Of a stretch of DNA of 64,000 nt, positions 39,990-48,713 are shown one piece after another. The notes beneath the pieces were generated by a model. The model was not told where the DNA came from, searched no databases, and saw nothing but the letters and a program-made list of their open reading frames with translations. This DNA is from Shewanella acanthi. Its GTDB lineage: Bacteria > Pseudomonadota > Gammaproteobacteria > Enterobacterales > Shewanellaceae. Both the position numbers and the translations under genes were made by a program. The stretch is taken from assembly GCF_019457475.1 (NCBI RefSeq), contig NZ_CP080413.1, forward strand, positions 310,001 through 374,000, written 5' to 3'. Position 1 is the first letter of the stretch, and every line of letters begins with the position of its first letter.

Positions 39990-40841
39990 ATGGCATTATT
40001 TTCATTGCTGGTTGCCATTTTGGTGGAGCGACTTAAATTTCTCCCATCATCATGGCAGTGCGACCGAGTACTGCAATCCTATCAAAGCACGTTTTTTGGC
40101 GACAAAGCCTCACTCACACCATCGACTATGGCGTTAGCCTTAATTCTGCCAGCTGTAGTGGTTTATGTTCTCGGTTGGTTAGTCTCTGGCATGTTTTGGG
40201 GATTACTCAATCTTGCCCTTTGGGTTGTGGTGGCGGTGATTTGTTTTAATCATCAAAAACAACGGGAAATGTTCAAAAAGTACATGCTGGCAGCGTGCCG
40301 CAGTGATGTGCAGGCCTGCTATCACTTTGCTTCAGAGCTGGATTGCAGTGAATGTCTCGATGCGGTGTCTGAAAAGGAGCTGGGCGCAAAGGTGGGTCAA
40401 AGTGTCGCTTGGATTAATTACCGTTATTATGGCGCTGTGGCTTTGTGTTTCATCTTTTTAGGGCCAGTGGGCGCCGTGCTCTATTGTACATCGCGTTTTT
40501 ACGCCGAAGAAAATATCTGTAAATCACTTAACTTGCCACTGATAGATGATTTGATGTTTGTCCTCGATTGGATCCCTAGCCGCATTTTTGCCTTTGGTTA
40601 TGCCCTAAGCGGTCAATTTAGCGAGGGACTATCGGCATGGAGTGAACATGCACTCAATATCAATACCAGTGCCAGAAAGCTAGTCACGCAAACCGCGTTA
40701 GCCTCGCAGCCTCTGCCTGAAGTCTCAAATGCGCCCATTTGCGTGCAATCGACTTTAGCCCTGCTGGTCTTGAGTAAACGCAATTTCACCTTGATGGTGA
40801 CTTTACTGTCCTTGCTGACCATCTTTGGGATTGTGAGCTAA
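39990..40841 (+). CDS. ampE: AmpE inner-membrane protein
   Basis: Membrane protein of 283 residues that accompanies ampD; relatives are implicated in signalling linked to beta-lactamase expression. The N-terminus (ALFSLLVAILVERLKFLPSSW) is family-typical. Four membrane segments are visible near 48-85, 145-170, 195-210 and 262-282. AAGGAGG-like sequence precedes the ATG. Confidence 0.88.
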   Translation: MALFSLLVAILVERLKFLPSSWQCDRVLQSYQSTFFGDKASLTPSTMALALILPAVVVYVLGWLVSGMFWGLLNLALWVVVAVICFNHQKQREMFKKYMLAACRSDVQACYHFASELDCSECLDAVSEKELGAKVGQSVAWINYRYYGAVALCFIFLGPVGAVLYCTSRFYAEENICKSLNLPLIDDLMFVLDWIPSRIFAFGYALSGQFSEGLSAWSEHALNINTSARKLVTQTALASQPLPEVSNAPICVQSTLALLVLSKRNFTLMVTLLSLLTIFGIVS

Positions 40842-40903
40842 TGCCCGTCATTCGCTAGACTCACCAGCTTCAAGAGCCAACCTAAGTCACAGTTTCACTC
40901 ACG

Positions 40904-40943
40904 TTGCAAAGGAGTTGCGAAATATTACGTAACTCCTTTGCAA
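40904..40943. other. Long hairpin downstream of ampE
   Basis: TTGCAAAGGAGTT (40904-40916) is a perfect 13-bp complement of 40931-40943. One G-U and two G-C pairs extend it to 16 bp with loop AAATATTA. It is 63 bp after ampE with no U-run. It may be a transcript-end or processing structure. Confidence 0.6.
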
Positions 40944-41371
40944 ACCATCAACAACATCGGCCTCGATCACAAAAAGCGGCTTTTAAGCTGTGATCTATAG
41001 CTATGCTAAGTCACAATCCATTGAGGTAATCAGCGTCATCGCTGCCATGATAAATGCAGTCGCACGCTGGCGATTTTCAATAATGCTGGCTCAGATGAGC
41101 TGGCTTTCTCTAAGCCGATAAAATTGGTCTATCCTTTGACAGCACGAGTTTTACTGCTGGTAAGTGAGGGGATTTATAGGGTGAATTTTGCAGCTTTGGT
41201 TTTCTAATTAGCCTTCACAATTTATCCCTGCGAATTTAACTGATTGTATTTTATTGAGTGCTATCGCAGCTTTTCTTTATCGTCAGTGTGTTTTAAACGG
41301 GCTGGGCGATAGGGTCGATTTTCAATCTGGACATCAATAGGCTGATTTGATAAAGTGCGCCCACTCAAAAA
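40944..41371. other. Long upstream region of pdhR
   Basis: About 430 bp without ORF. GATCACA...TGTGATC forms an imperfect hairpin near 40967-40997. A half PdhR box (AATTGGT) occurs near 41122. Presumably this is a regulatory region for the pyruvate dehydrogenase operon. Confidence 0.4.
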
Positions 41372-41388
41372 AATTGGTAAGACCAATT
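41372..41388. promoter_or_regulatory. PdhR operator
   Basis: AATTGGT, AAG, ACCAATT: a perfect match to the known PdhR box (AATTGGTnnnACCAATT). A TTGACA -35-like hexamer (41387-41392) overlaps its right half, so bound repressor would block the promoter of pdhR-aceEF. It lies 75 bp before the pdhR start. Confidence 0.9.
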
Positions 41389-41463
41389 GACAACTGAGCT
41401 TTTACTTTAATTTTCTAGCTCAATCGCTAGAACAAATAAGCTTGAGATGGAGCTACGCGCCTA

Positions 41464-42216
41464 ATGGCCTACAGTAAAATTAGTCAGCCTAAAATTTCTG
41501 ATGTGATCATGGCTCATTTAGAGCAAATGATCCTTGAAGGCAGTTTGCAGCCTGGGCAGAAGTTACCGCCGGAGCGCGAACTGGCGATTCAGTTTGAAGT
41601 TTCTCGTCCGTCATTGCGTGAAGCGATTCAAAAGCTTGAGGCCAAAGGTCTATTGATGCGCCGCCAAGGCGGTGGCACCTATGTAAAAGAACAGCTATGG
41701 CAGAGTCTTGCCGATCCTATCGTTGAATTAATGAATGCCGATCCAGAGAGTCAATACGACTTGCTGGAGTTTCGTCATGCCACCGAGGGCATGATGGCCT
41801 ATTTCGCCGCCCTGCGTGGAACCGATGCCGATATGCAAAATATCAAGCGCATGATCCTCGAGGTGGAAGAGGCAAATAGCATTGAGCAACAGGCGGGCGC
41901 CATTGTGCGTTTTTACCGCGCCGTTGCCGAAGCATCGCACAACGTGGCCATGCTTCACCTTGTACTGAGTTTAACCCCTGTGCTGCATAAGAATGTGGCG
42001 CAGAACTTGGAGCTTTTAAGCCGCCGCGAAGAAGCTTCAACCATGGCAAACGATCACAGACGGGCGCTGCTCGCTGCTATCGTTCGTCGTGATCCCGAAG
42101 CCGCCAGAGAAGCATCGAACGAGCATTTGAGTTATATCGAAGAGGTCATGTTATCTGTGCGGGAAGAAGATAGCCGGTTGCAGCGTAGTTTGCGCCGTTT
42201 AAAGAGTGGCGCTTAA
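41464..42216 (+). CDS. pdhR: Pyruvate dehydrogenase complex repressor PdhR
   Basis: GntR-family (FadR subgroup) repressor that senses pyruvate. It has 250 residues. The N-terminal winged helix (SDVIMAHLEQMILEGSLQPGQKLPPERELA, then RPSLREAIQKLEAKGLL) is followed by an FCD ligand domain (about 95-230). It heads the operon with aceE, aceF and lpd, and has a perfect PdhR box upstream, so autoregulation is expected. Confidence 0.95.
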   Translation: MAYSKISQPKISDVIMAHLEQMILEGSLQPGQKLPPERELAIQFEVSRPSLREAIQKLEAKGLLMRRQGGGTYVKEQLWQSLADPIVELMNADPESQYDLLEFRHATEGMMAYFAALRGTDADMQNIKRMILEVEEANSIEQQAGAIVRFYRAVAEASHNVAMLHLVLSLTPVLHKNVAQNLELLSRREEASTMANDHRRALLAAIVRRDPEAAREASNEHLSYIEEVMLSVREEDSRLQRSLRRLKSGA

Positions 42217-42292
42217 GTTTTAAGTTAGCCACGAGCTAGCGCAAAACCTGCCAAAACTAATTTCCATCATGTATATAGAGAAGGACAGTGTC

Positions 42293-44959
42293 ATGTCTGA
42301 AGATATGCTACAAGACTTAGATCCGTTAGAGACTCAGGAATGGGTTGACGCCCTGCAAGCCGTATTAGAACAGGAAGGCCCTGAACGTGCCCATTTCCTA
42401 CTAGAGAAACTGATCGATAAAGCTCGCCGCAATGGTACGCACTTACCTTACACTGCGACCACGGCCTATCTAAACACGATTCCTGCCGGTCAAGAGCCCC
42501 ACATGCCAGGCAACCAAGAGATGGAACGTCGCATTCGCGCCATCATCCGTTGGAACGCCTTAGCTATGGTTCTGCGTGGTTCTAAGAAAGATTTAGAATT
42601 AGGTGGTCACATTTCGAGCTTCGCCTCCAGCGCGACCATTTATGATGTGTGTTTCAACCACTTCTTCCGCGCGCCTAACGAAAAAGACGGCGGCGACTTA
42701 GTGTATTTCCAAGGCCATATCGCCCCAGGTATCTACGCGCGTTCTTTCCTTGAAGGTCGTTTAACCGAAGACCAACTGGCGAACTTCCGTCAAGAAGTCG
42801 ATGGCAAAGGTCTGTCTTCTTATCCGCACCCTAAGTTAATGCCTGACTACTGGCAATTCCCAACGGTATCTATGGGCTTAGGTCCAATCCAAGCGATTTA
42901 CCAAGCGCGCTTCTTAAAATACCTGACCGACCGTGGTCTGAAGGATTGTTCTGAGCAAACCGTTTACTGCTTCTTAGGCGACGGTGAGTGTGACGAGCCA
43001 GAAGCTTTAGGTGCAATCGGTTTAGCCGCTCGCGAAGAGTTAGATAACTTAGTCTTCATCATCAACTGTAACCTGCAACGTCTGGACGGCCCAGTACGTG
43101 GTAACGGTAAGATAATTCAAGAACTTGAAGGCGAATTCCGCGGCGCTGGCTGGGAAGTCGTGAAAGTGATTTGGGGTCGTTACTGGGATCCATTATTGGC
43201 CCGTGACACTAGCGGTAAGTTACTGCAGTTAATGGAAGAAACCGTCGACGGTGAATACCAAAACTGTAAAGCCAAGGGCGGCGCTTACACTCGCGAACAC
43301 TTCTTCGGTAAGTACCCAGAAACCGCTGAAATGGTAGCCAACATGTCTGATGATGACATTTGGCGCTTAAACCGTGGTGGTCATGACCCAGTTAAAGTGT
43401 ACGCAGCATTAGATCACGCCAAGAAGACCAAAGGTCGTCCAACGGTGATCCTCGCGAAAACCGTTAAAGGTTACGGTTTAGGTGATGCGGGTGAAGGTAA
43501 AAACATCGCCCACAACGTGAAGAAAATGGGTATCGAGTCTATCCGTTACTTCCGCGATCGTTTCAATATCCCAATTCCAGACGATCAATTAGAAGATCTG
43601 CCGTTCTACCACCCAGGTCCAGATTCGGAAGAAGTGAAGTACATGATGAGCCGTCGTGCAGAATTGCATGGCAGCATGCCACGTCGTCTGGAGAAATTCA
43701 GCGAAGAGCTGGAAGTACCGTCACTGAAGATTTTCGACTCGATTCTGCAGGGTTCTAATGGCCGTGAAATTTCGTCAACCATGGCGTTTGTTCGCGTACT
43801 GACCGCGCTGTTAAAAGACAAGAAAATTGGCAAAAACATTGTGCCAATTATCCCTGACGAAGCCCGTACCTTTGGTATGGAAGGTCTGTTCCGTCAAGTG
43901 GGTATTTACGCCCACGAAGGCCAAAAATACGTCCCACAAGACTCTGATCAAGTGGCTTACTACCGTGAGGATAAGTCTGGCCAAGTACTGCAGGAAGGTA
44001 TTAACGAACTGGGTGCAATGTCATCTTGGGTTTCGGCTGCGACCAGCTACTCAGTGAACGATGTACCTATGATCCCATTCTACATCTACTACTCAATGTT
44101 CGGTTTCCAACGTATTGGCGACATGGCTTGGGCAGCGGGTGATATGCGTGCTCGTGGCTTCTTAGTGGGTGGTACTTCTGGCCGTACAACCCTAAACGGT
44201 GAAGGTTTACAGCATCAGGACGGTCACAGCCACGTACTGGCTAACACTATTCCTAACTGTATTACTTACGATCCAACCTACGGTTATGAAATTGCCGTTG
44301 TGGTTCAAGATGGTATTCGTCGTATGTACGGCGAGCAGCAAGAAGATATCTTCTATTACCTAACCACAATGAACGAAAACTACGAGCAACCTGCCATGCC
44401 AGAAGGCGCAGAAGAAGGCATCGTTAAAGGTATCTACAAGTTAGAAACCGTTGCTGGCTCGGGTAAAGGCAAAGTTCAGTTAATGAGCTGTGGCACTATT
44501 CTTGAGCAAACCCGTAAAGCGGCTCAAGCACTGGCGAAAGACTTCGGCATTACTGCCGACGTATTTAGCGTAACCAGCTTCAACGAACTGACTCGCGATG
44601 GTCAAGCAGTTGAGCGTTGGAACATGCTGCACCCAACTGAAACGCCAAAACAAGCGTATATCAGCCAAGTGATTTCTAGCGATGCACCAGCAATCGCGGC
44701 CACTGACTATATGAAGATTTACGGCGAGCAATTACGTGCTTACATGCCAACCGATTACAAAGTGTTAGGTACTGACGGTTTCGGTCGCTCAGACAGCCGC
44801 GCGAACCTGCGTCACCACTTCGAAGTGGACGCTAAGTTCATCGTTATCGCAGCACTGAAATCACTGGTTGACCGTAAAGAGCTGCCTGTTGATGTGTTAG
44901 CCAATGCCATCAAGGAATACGGCATCGACGCTGACAAGATCAATCCACAGTACGCGTAA
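42293..44959 (+). CDS. aceE: Pyruvate dehydrogenase E1 component
   Basis: Thiamine-diphosphate enzyme that decarboxylates pyruvate and reductively acetylates E2. It has 888 residues from ATG 42293 (MSEDMLQDLDPLETQEW), which matches E. coli (887 residues). GAAGGA is 8 nt upstream. An in-frame ATG at 42269 is less likely. The ThDP motif is GDGECDEPEALGAIGLA through NCNLQRLDGPVRGNGKI. Active-site histidines are in regions such as GHISSFASSATIYDVCFNHFF. It lies 12 bp before aceF. Confidence 0.98.
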   Translation: MSEDMLQDLDPLETQEWVDALQAVLEQEGPERAHFLLEKLIDKARRNGTHLPYTATTAYLNTIPAGQEPHMPGNQEMERRIRAIIRWNALAMVLRGSKKDLELGGHISSFASSATIYDVCFNHFFRAPNEKDGGDLVYFQGHIAPGIYARSFLEGRLTEDQLANFRQEVDGKGLSSYPHPKLMPDYWQFPTVSMGLGPIQAIYQARFLKYLTDRGLKDCSEQTVYCFLGDGECDEPEALGAIGLAAREELDNLVFIINCNLQRLDGPVRGNGKIIQELEGEFRGAGWEVVKVIWGRYWDPLLARDTSGKLLQLMEETVDGEYQNCKAKGGAYTREHFFGKYPETAEMVANMSDDDIWRLNRGGHDPVKVYAALDHAKKTKGRPTVILAKTVKGYGLGDAGEGKNIAHNVKKMGIESIRYFRDRFNIPIPDDQLEDLPFYHPGPDSEEVKYMMSRRAELHGSMPRRLEKFSEELEVPSLKIFDSILQGSNGREISSTMAFVRVLTALLKDKKIGKNIVPIIPDEARTFGMEGLFRQVGIYAHEGQKYVPQDSDQVAYYREDKSGQVLQEGINELGAMSSWVSAATSYSVNDVPMIPFYIYYSMFGFQRIGDMAWAAGDMRARGFLVGGTSGRTTLNGEGLQHQDGHSHVLANTIPNCITYDPTYGYEIAVVVQDGIRRMYGEQQEDIFYYLTTMNENYEQPAMPEGAEEGIVKGIYKLETVAGSGKGKVQLMSCGTILEQTRKAAQALAKDFGITADVFSVTSFNELTRDGQAVERWNMLHPTETPKQAYISQVISSDAPAIAATDYMKIYGEQLRAYMPTDYKVLGTDGFGRSDSRANLRHHFEVDAKFIVIAALKSLVDRKELPVDVLANAIKEYGIDADKINPQYA

Positions 44960-44971
44960 GAGGCAAGAATA

Positions 44972-46984
44972 ATGGCTGAATTAAAAGAAGTTTTTGTTCC
45001 TGATATCGGCGGCGACGAAGTACAGGTTATCGAAATCTGTGTTTCTGTGGGTGACACTCTGGCTGCGGAAGAATCGATTCTGACCGTTGAAAGCGATAAG
45101 GCGACCATGGATATTCCTGCGCCTTTCGCGGGCGTGTTAACCGAGCTGAAAGTCGCTGTCGGTGACAAAATCAGCGAAGGCACCTTAATTGCGATGATGC
45201 AAGCAGCGGGAGCTGCCGCTGCCGCTCCTGCTCCTGTTGCAGCACCCGCTCTGGCGGCACCTGCATCTGCACCTGCTCCAGTACAAGCAGCCCCTGTAGC
45301 TGCAGCGCCAGCGACGGGCGCAACCCAAGTGGTTGAAGCTAAAGTTGTCGAAATTAGTGTGCCGGATATCGGTGGTGACACCGATGTGTCTGTTATCGAA
45401 GTCTTAGTTGCCGTCGGCGATAAGATTGACGTCGATGCAGGTCTTATCACTCTTGAAACCGACAAAGCGACCATGGACGTACCATCACCATTCGCCGGTG
45501 TGGTAAAGGAAGTGAAAGTGGCAGTGGGTGACAAGGTTTCCCAGGGCTCACTGGTCATTATGCTCGAAGTGGGCGGTACGGCACCTGCTGCCGTTGCTCC
45601 GCAAGCGAGCACGCAAGCAGCCTCTGCGCCTGTGGCTCCAGTAGCAGCCGCAGCGCCAGTGGTTGCCGTGAAAGAAATCCAAGTGCCAGATATTGGTGAT
45701 GCGAGCAATGTCGATGTGATCGAAGTGCTGGTGTCTGTCGGTGATGACATTACGGTTGATCAGGGCTTAATCACCCTTGAAACCGATAAAGCGACCATGG
45801 AAGTCCCTGCGCCATTCGCCGGTAAACTATTGTCGTTAACCGTTAAGGTTGGCGATAAGGTTTCTCAGGGCAGCGTGATTGCGACGATTGAAACTAATTC
45901 TGTTGCAACAGTAAGTGCTGGTGCTCCTGTTGCACAAGCATCAGCTCCTGCGCCTGTTGCTCAAGCTGCAGCACCTGCACCTGTGGCTCCAGCGCCTGTG
46001 AGTCGTCCTCCTGTGCCGCACCACCCAAGTGCTGGCGCGCCAGTTGCTACTGGTGTGGTTCACGCCTCTCCTGCGGTGCGTCGTCTAGCTCGTGAGTTTG
46101 GTGTCGATTTGACTCAAGTCACTGGTACTGGCCGTAAGGGTCGTATCATGAAGGAAGACGTACAGGCATATGTGAAGTACGAACTGTCTCGTCCTAAGGC
46201 GACAGCAGCAACCTCAGTTGCAGCGGGTAACGGTGGCGGCCTGCAGGTGATTGCAGCGCCTAAAGTTGATTTCAGCAAGTTCGGTGAAGTGGAAGAAATC
46301 CCATTAAGCCGTATCCAGAAGATTTCAGGTCCTAACCTGCACCGCAATTGGGTCACTATTCCACACGTGACTCAGTTTGATGAAGCCGATATCACTGAGC
46401 TGGAAGAGTTCCGTAAGCAGCAAAACGATGCGGCGGCGAAGAAGAAAGCCGATTATAAAATCACGCCTCTGGTCTTTATGATGAAAGCCGTGGCGAAGAC
46501 GCTGCAGCAGTTCCCAGTGTTTAACTCAAGCTTAAGCTCTGACGGTGAATCACTGATCCAGAAGAAGTACTACCATATAGGTGTGGCGGTAGATACGCCA
46601 AACGGTCTTGTCGTGCCCGTGGTTCGTGACGTGGATAAGAAGGGCATTATCGAGTTATCACGCGAGCTGACAGATATTTCTATCCGCGCCCGTGACGGTA
46701 AGCTTAAATCTGCCGATATGCAGGGCAGCTGTTTCACCATCTCGAGCCTAGGTGGCATTGGTGGCACTGCGTTTACCCCAATCGTAAACTACCCAGACGT
46801 GGCGATTTTAGGTGTGTCTAAATCTGAAATTAAGCCTAAATGGAACGGTAAGGAATTCGAGCCTAAATTGATGCTTCCGCTGTCACTGTCTTACGATCAC
46901 CGCGTGATCGACGGTGCCATGGCTGCACGCTTTAGTGTGACACTGTCAGGAATTCTGTCCGATATTCGCACTCTGATTCTGTAA
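44972..46984 (+). CDS. aceF: Dihydrolipoyl acetyltransferase (E2) with three lipoyl domains
   Basis: Core of the pyruvate dehydrogenase complex. It has 670 residues. Three lipoyl domains (about 1-75, 120-195, 225-305) each carry the lipoyl-Lys motif ([30 protein letters not shown]). They are joined by Ala/Pro-rich flexible linkers. A peripheral-subunit-binding domain ([15 protein letters not shown], about 370-405) precedes the catalytic domain, which ends with [15 protein letters not shown]. The three-domain form matches E. coli. Confidence 0.98.
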   Translation: MAELKEVFVPDIGGDEVQVIEICVSVGDTLAAEESILTVESDKATMDIPAPFAGVLTELKVAVGDKISEGTLIAMMQAAGAAAAAPAPVAAPALAAPASAPAPVQAAPVAAAPATGATQVVEAKVVEISVPDIGGDTDVSVIEVLVAVGDKIDVDAGLITLETDKATMDVPSPFAGVVKEVKVAVGDKVSQGSLVIMLEVGGTAPAAVAPQASTQAASAPVAPVAAAAPVVAVKEIQVPDIGDASNVDVIEVLVSVGDDITVDQGLITLETDKATMEVPAPFAGKLLSLTVKVGDKVSQGSVIATIETNSVATVSAGAPVAQASAPAPVAQAAAPAPVAPAPVSRPPVPHHPSAGAPVATGVVHASPAVRRLAREFGVDLTQVTGTGRKGRIMKEDVQAYVKYELSRPKATAATSVAAGNGGGLQVIAAPKVDFSKFGEVEEIPLSRIQKISGPNLHRNWVTIPHVTQFDEADITELEEFRKQQNDAAAKKKADYKITPLVFMMKAVAKTLQQFPVFNSSLSSDGESLIQKKYYHIGVAVDTPNGLVVPVVRDVDKKGIIELSRELTDISIRARDGKLKSADMQGSCFTISSLGGIGGTAFTPIVNYPDVAILGVSKSEIKPKWNGKEFEPKLMLPLSLSYDHRVIDGAMAARFSVTLSGILSDIRTLIL

Positions 46985-46991
46985 ACAAATA

Positions 46992-47018
46992 AGGCTGCTC
47001 GCTGCGAGTAGCCTTTTG
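46992..47018 (+). terminator. Terminator/attenuator after aceF
   Basis: AGGCTGCTCG, CTG, CGAGTAGCCT, TTTTG: a 10-bp stem with one G-U pair and a short U-run. It could uncouple lpd from aceEF. Confidence 0.75.
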
Positions 47019-47048
47019 TTTATTGTGATCAGTATCAAACACGGGTTA

Positions 47049-47079
47049 AAATGCGCCCACCTTACGCGCTGGCGCATTT
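47049..47079. promoter_or_regulatory. Inverted repeat in the lpd leader
   Basis: AAATGCGCC (47049-47057) and GGCGCATTT (47071-47079) are perfect 9-bp arms separated by 13 bp, 54 bp before lpd. It is either an operator or a leader hairpin controlling lpd independently of aceEF. Confidence 0.5.
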
Positions 47080-47132
47080 CTGTTGGCAGGATTGCTCTTA
47101 GCCAATGGATTGAATGAGAATTAGAGGAAAAC

Positions 47133-48560
47133 ATGAGTAACGAAATCAAAACTCAGGTAGTGGTATTAGGTGCAGGCCCTGCGGGTTATTCTGCAGCTTT
47201 CCGTGCGGCAGACTTAGGTCTGGAAACTGTGATTGTTGAACGTTTTAGCACCCTCGGTGGTGTGTGTCTGAACGTGGGTTGTATCCCATCGAAAGCACTG
47301 CTACATGTTGCTAAAGTGATTGAAGAAGCCAAAGCTGTTGCTGCACACGGTGTAGTATTCGGCGAGCCAACAATCGATTTAGATAAGTTACGTAGCTTCA
47401 AGCAAAAAGTAATCAGCCAGTTAACTGGTGGCTTGGGCGGCATGTCAAAAATGCGCAAAGTTAACGTAGTTAACGGTTTCGGTAAGTTCACTGGCCCTAA
47501 CAGCCTAGAAGTGACTGCTGAAGACGGCAGCGTAACCGTTGTTAAGTTTGACCAAGCGATCATCGCAGCCGGTTCTCGCCCAATCAAACTGCCATTCATT
47601 CCACATGAAGACCCACGTATTTGGGATTCAACCGACGCATTAGAACTGAAAGAAGTTCCAGGCAAACTGCTGGTGATGGGCGGCGGTATCATCGGTTTAG
47701 AAATGGGTACAGTTTACTCTTCTCTGGGCAGCCAAATCGACGTGGTTGAAATGTTTGACCAAGTGATCCCTGCTGCTGACAAAGACGTCGTTCGCGTATT
47801 CACTAAGCAAATTAAGAAGAAGTTTAATCTTATCCTCGAAACTAAAGTTACCGCAGTTGAAGCCCGTGAAGACGGTATCTACGTTTCTATGGAAGGTAAG
47901 AGCGCGCCAACTGAGCCAGTACGTTACGATGCCGTATTAGTGGCAATCGGTCGTACGCCAAACGGCAAGCTGATCGACGCTGACAAAGCAGGCGTTAACA
48001 TCGATGAGCGTGGTTTCATCAACGTAGACAAGCAATTACGTACTAACGTACCGCACATCTACGCAATCGGTGACATCGTTGGTCAACCAATGTTGGCTCA
48101 CAAAGGCGTGCACGAAGGCCACGTAGCGGCTGAAGTTATCGCTGGCATGAAGCACTACTTCGATCCAAAAGTGATCCCATCAATCGCTTACACAGATCCT
48201 GAAGTGGCCTGGGTAGGTCTGACTGAGAAAGAAGCGAAAGAGCAAGGTATTGCTTACGAAACAGCGACTTTCCCATGGGCAGCATCTGGCCGTGCAATCG
48301 CTTCTGATTGCAGCGAAGGTATGACTAAGCTGATTTTCGACAAAGACACTCACCGCGTAATTGGTGGTGCAATCGTTGGTGTTAACGGTGGCGAACTGTT
48401 AGGCGAAATCGGCCTAGCAATTGAAATGGGTTGTGATGCTGAAGATTTAGCATTAACTATCCACGCTCACCCAACTCTGCACGAATCAGTGGGTTTAGCG
48501 GCTGAGTTATACGAAGGTTCTATTACTGACCTGCCAAACCCAAAGGCAAAGAAAAAGTAA
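47133..48560 (+). CDS. lpdA: Dihydrolipoamide dehydrogenase
   Basis: FAD enzyme (E3) shared by pyruvate and 2-oxoglutarate dehydrogenases. It has 475 residues. VLGAGPAGYSAAFRAADLG binds FAD, GGVCLNVGCIPSKAL holds the redox disulfide, GGGIIGLEMG binds NAD, and the C-terminal HAHPTLHES holds the catalytic His-Glu pair. It is 148 bp after aceF, past a terminator, so it has its own promoter in addition to any readthrough. Confidence 0.98.
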   Translation: MSNEIKTQVVVLGAGPAGYSAAFRAADLGLETVIVERFSTLGGVCLNVGCIPSKALLHVAKVIEEAKAVAAHGVVFGEPTIDLDKLRSFKQKVISQLTGGLGGMSKMRKVNVVNGFGKFTGPNSLEVTAEDGSVTVVKFDQAIIAAGSRPIKLPFIPHEDPRIWDSTDALELKEVPGKLLVMGGGIIGLEMGTVYSSLGSQIDVVEMFDQVIPAADKDVVRVFTKQIKKKFNLILETKVTAVEAREDGIYVSMEGKSAPTEPVRYDAVLVAIGRTPNGKLIDADKAGVNIDERGFINVDKQLRTNVPHIYAIGDIVGQPMLAHKGVHEGHVAAEVIAGMKHYFDPKVIPSIAYTDPEVAWVGLTEKEAKEQGIAYETATFPWAASGRAIASDCSEGMTKLIFDKDTHRVIGGAIVGVNGGELLGEIGLAIEMGCDAEDLALTIHAHPTLHESVGLAAELYEGSITDLPNPKAKKK

Positions 48561-48580
48561 TTTAATCTAACGCAAAAAAA

Positions 48581-48604
48581 AAGCGCCCCATTGGGCGCTT
48601 TTTT
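48581..48604 (+). terminator. lpd terminator
   Basis: A-run, AAGCGCCC, CATT, GGGCGCTT, TTTT: an 8-bp stem, 20 bp after lpd. Confidence 0.92.
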
Positions 48605-48713
48605 ATTGCCTGAATTAATTGGTTGTCACAATTGTAACTTTAATGTGATCAAGCGGATGAATTGCAGCTTTTGAACTGCTAAAGTACAGCTACGGTATGA
48701 AGTAAGTCGTCAA

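Noticed and set aside
44812..45750. 312-residue minus-strand ORF opposite aceE/aceF
   Set aside because: It is the antisense of the Ala/Pro-rich E2 linkers and lipoyl domains. The Thr/Ser/Ala/Gly-rich translation is a composition artefact.
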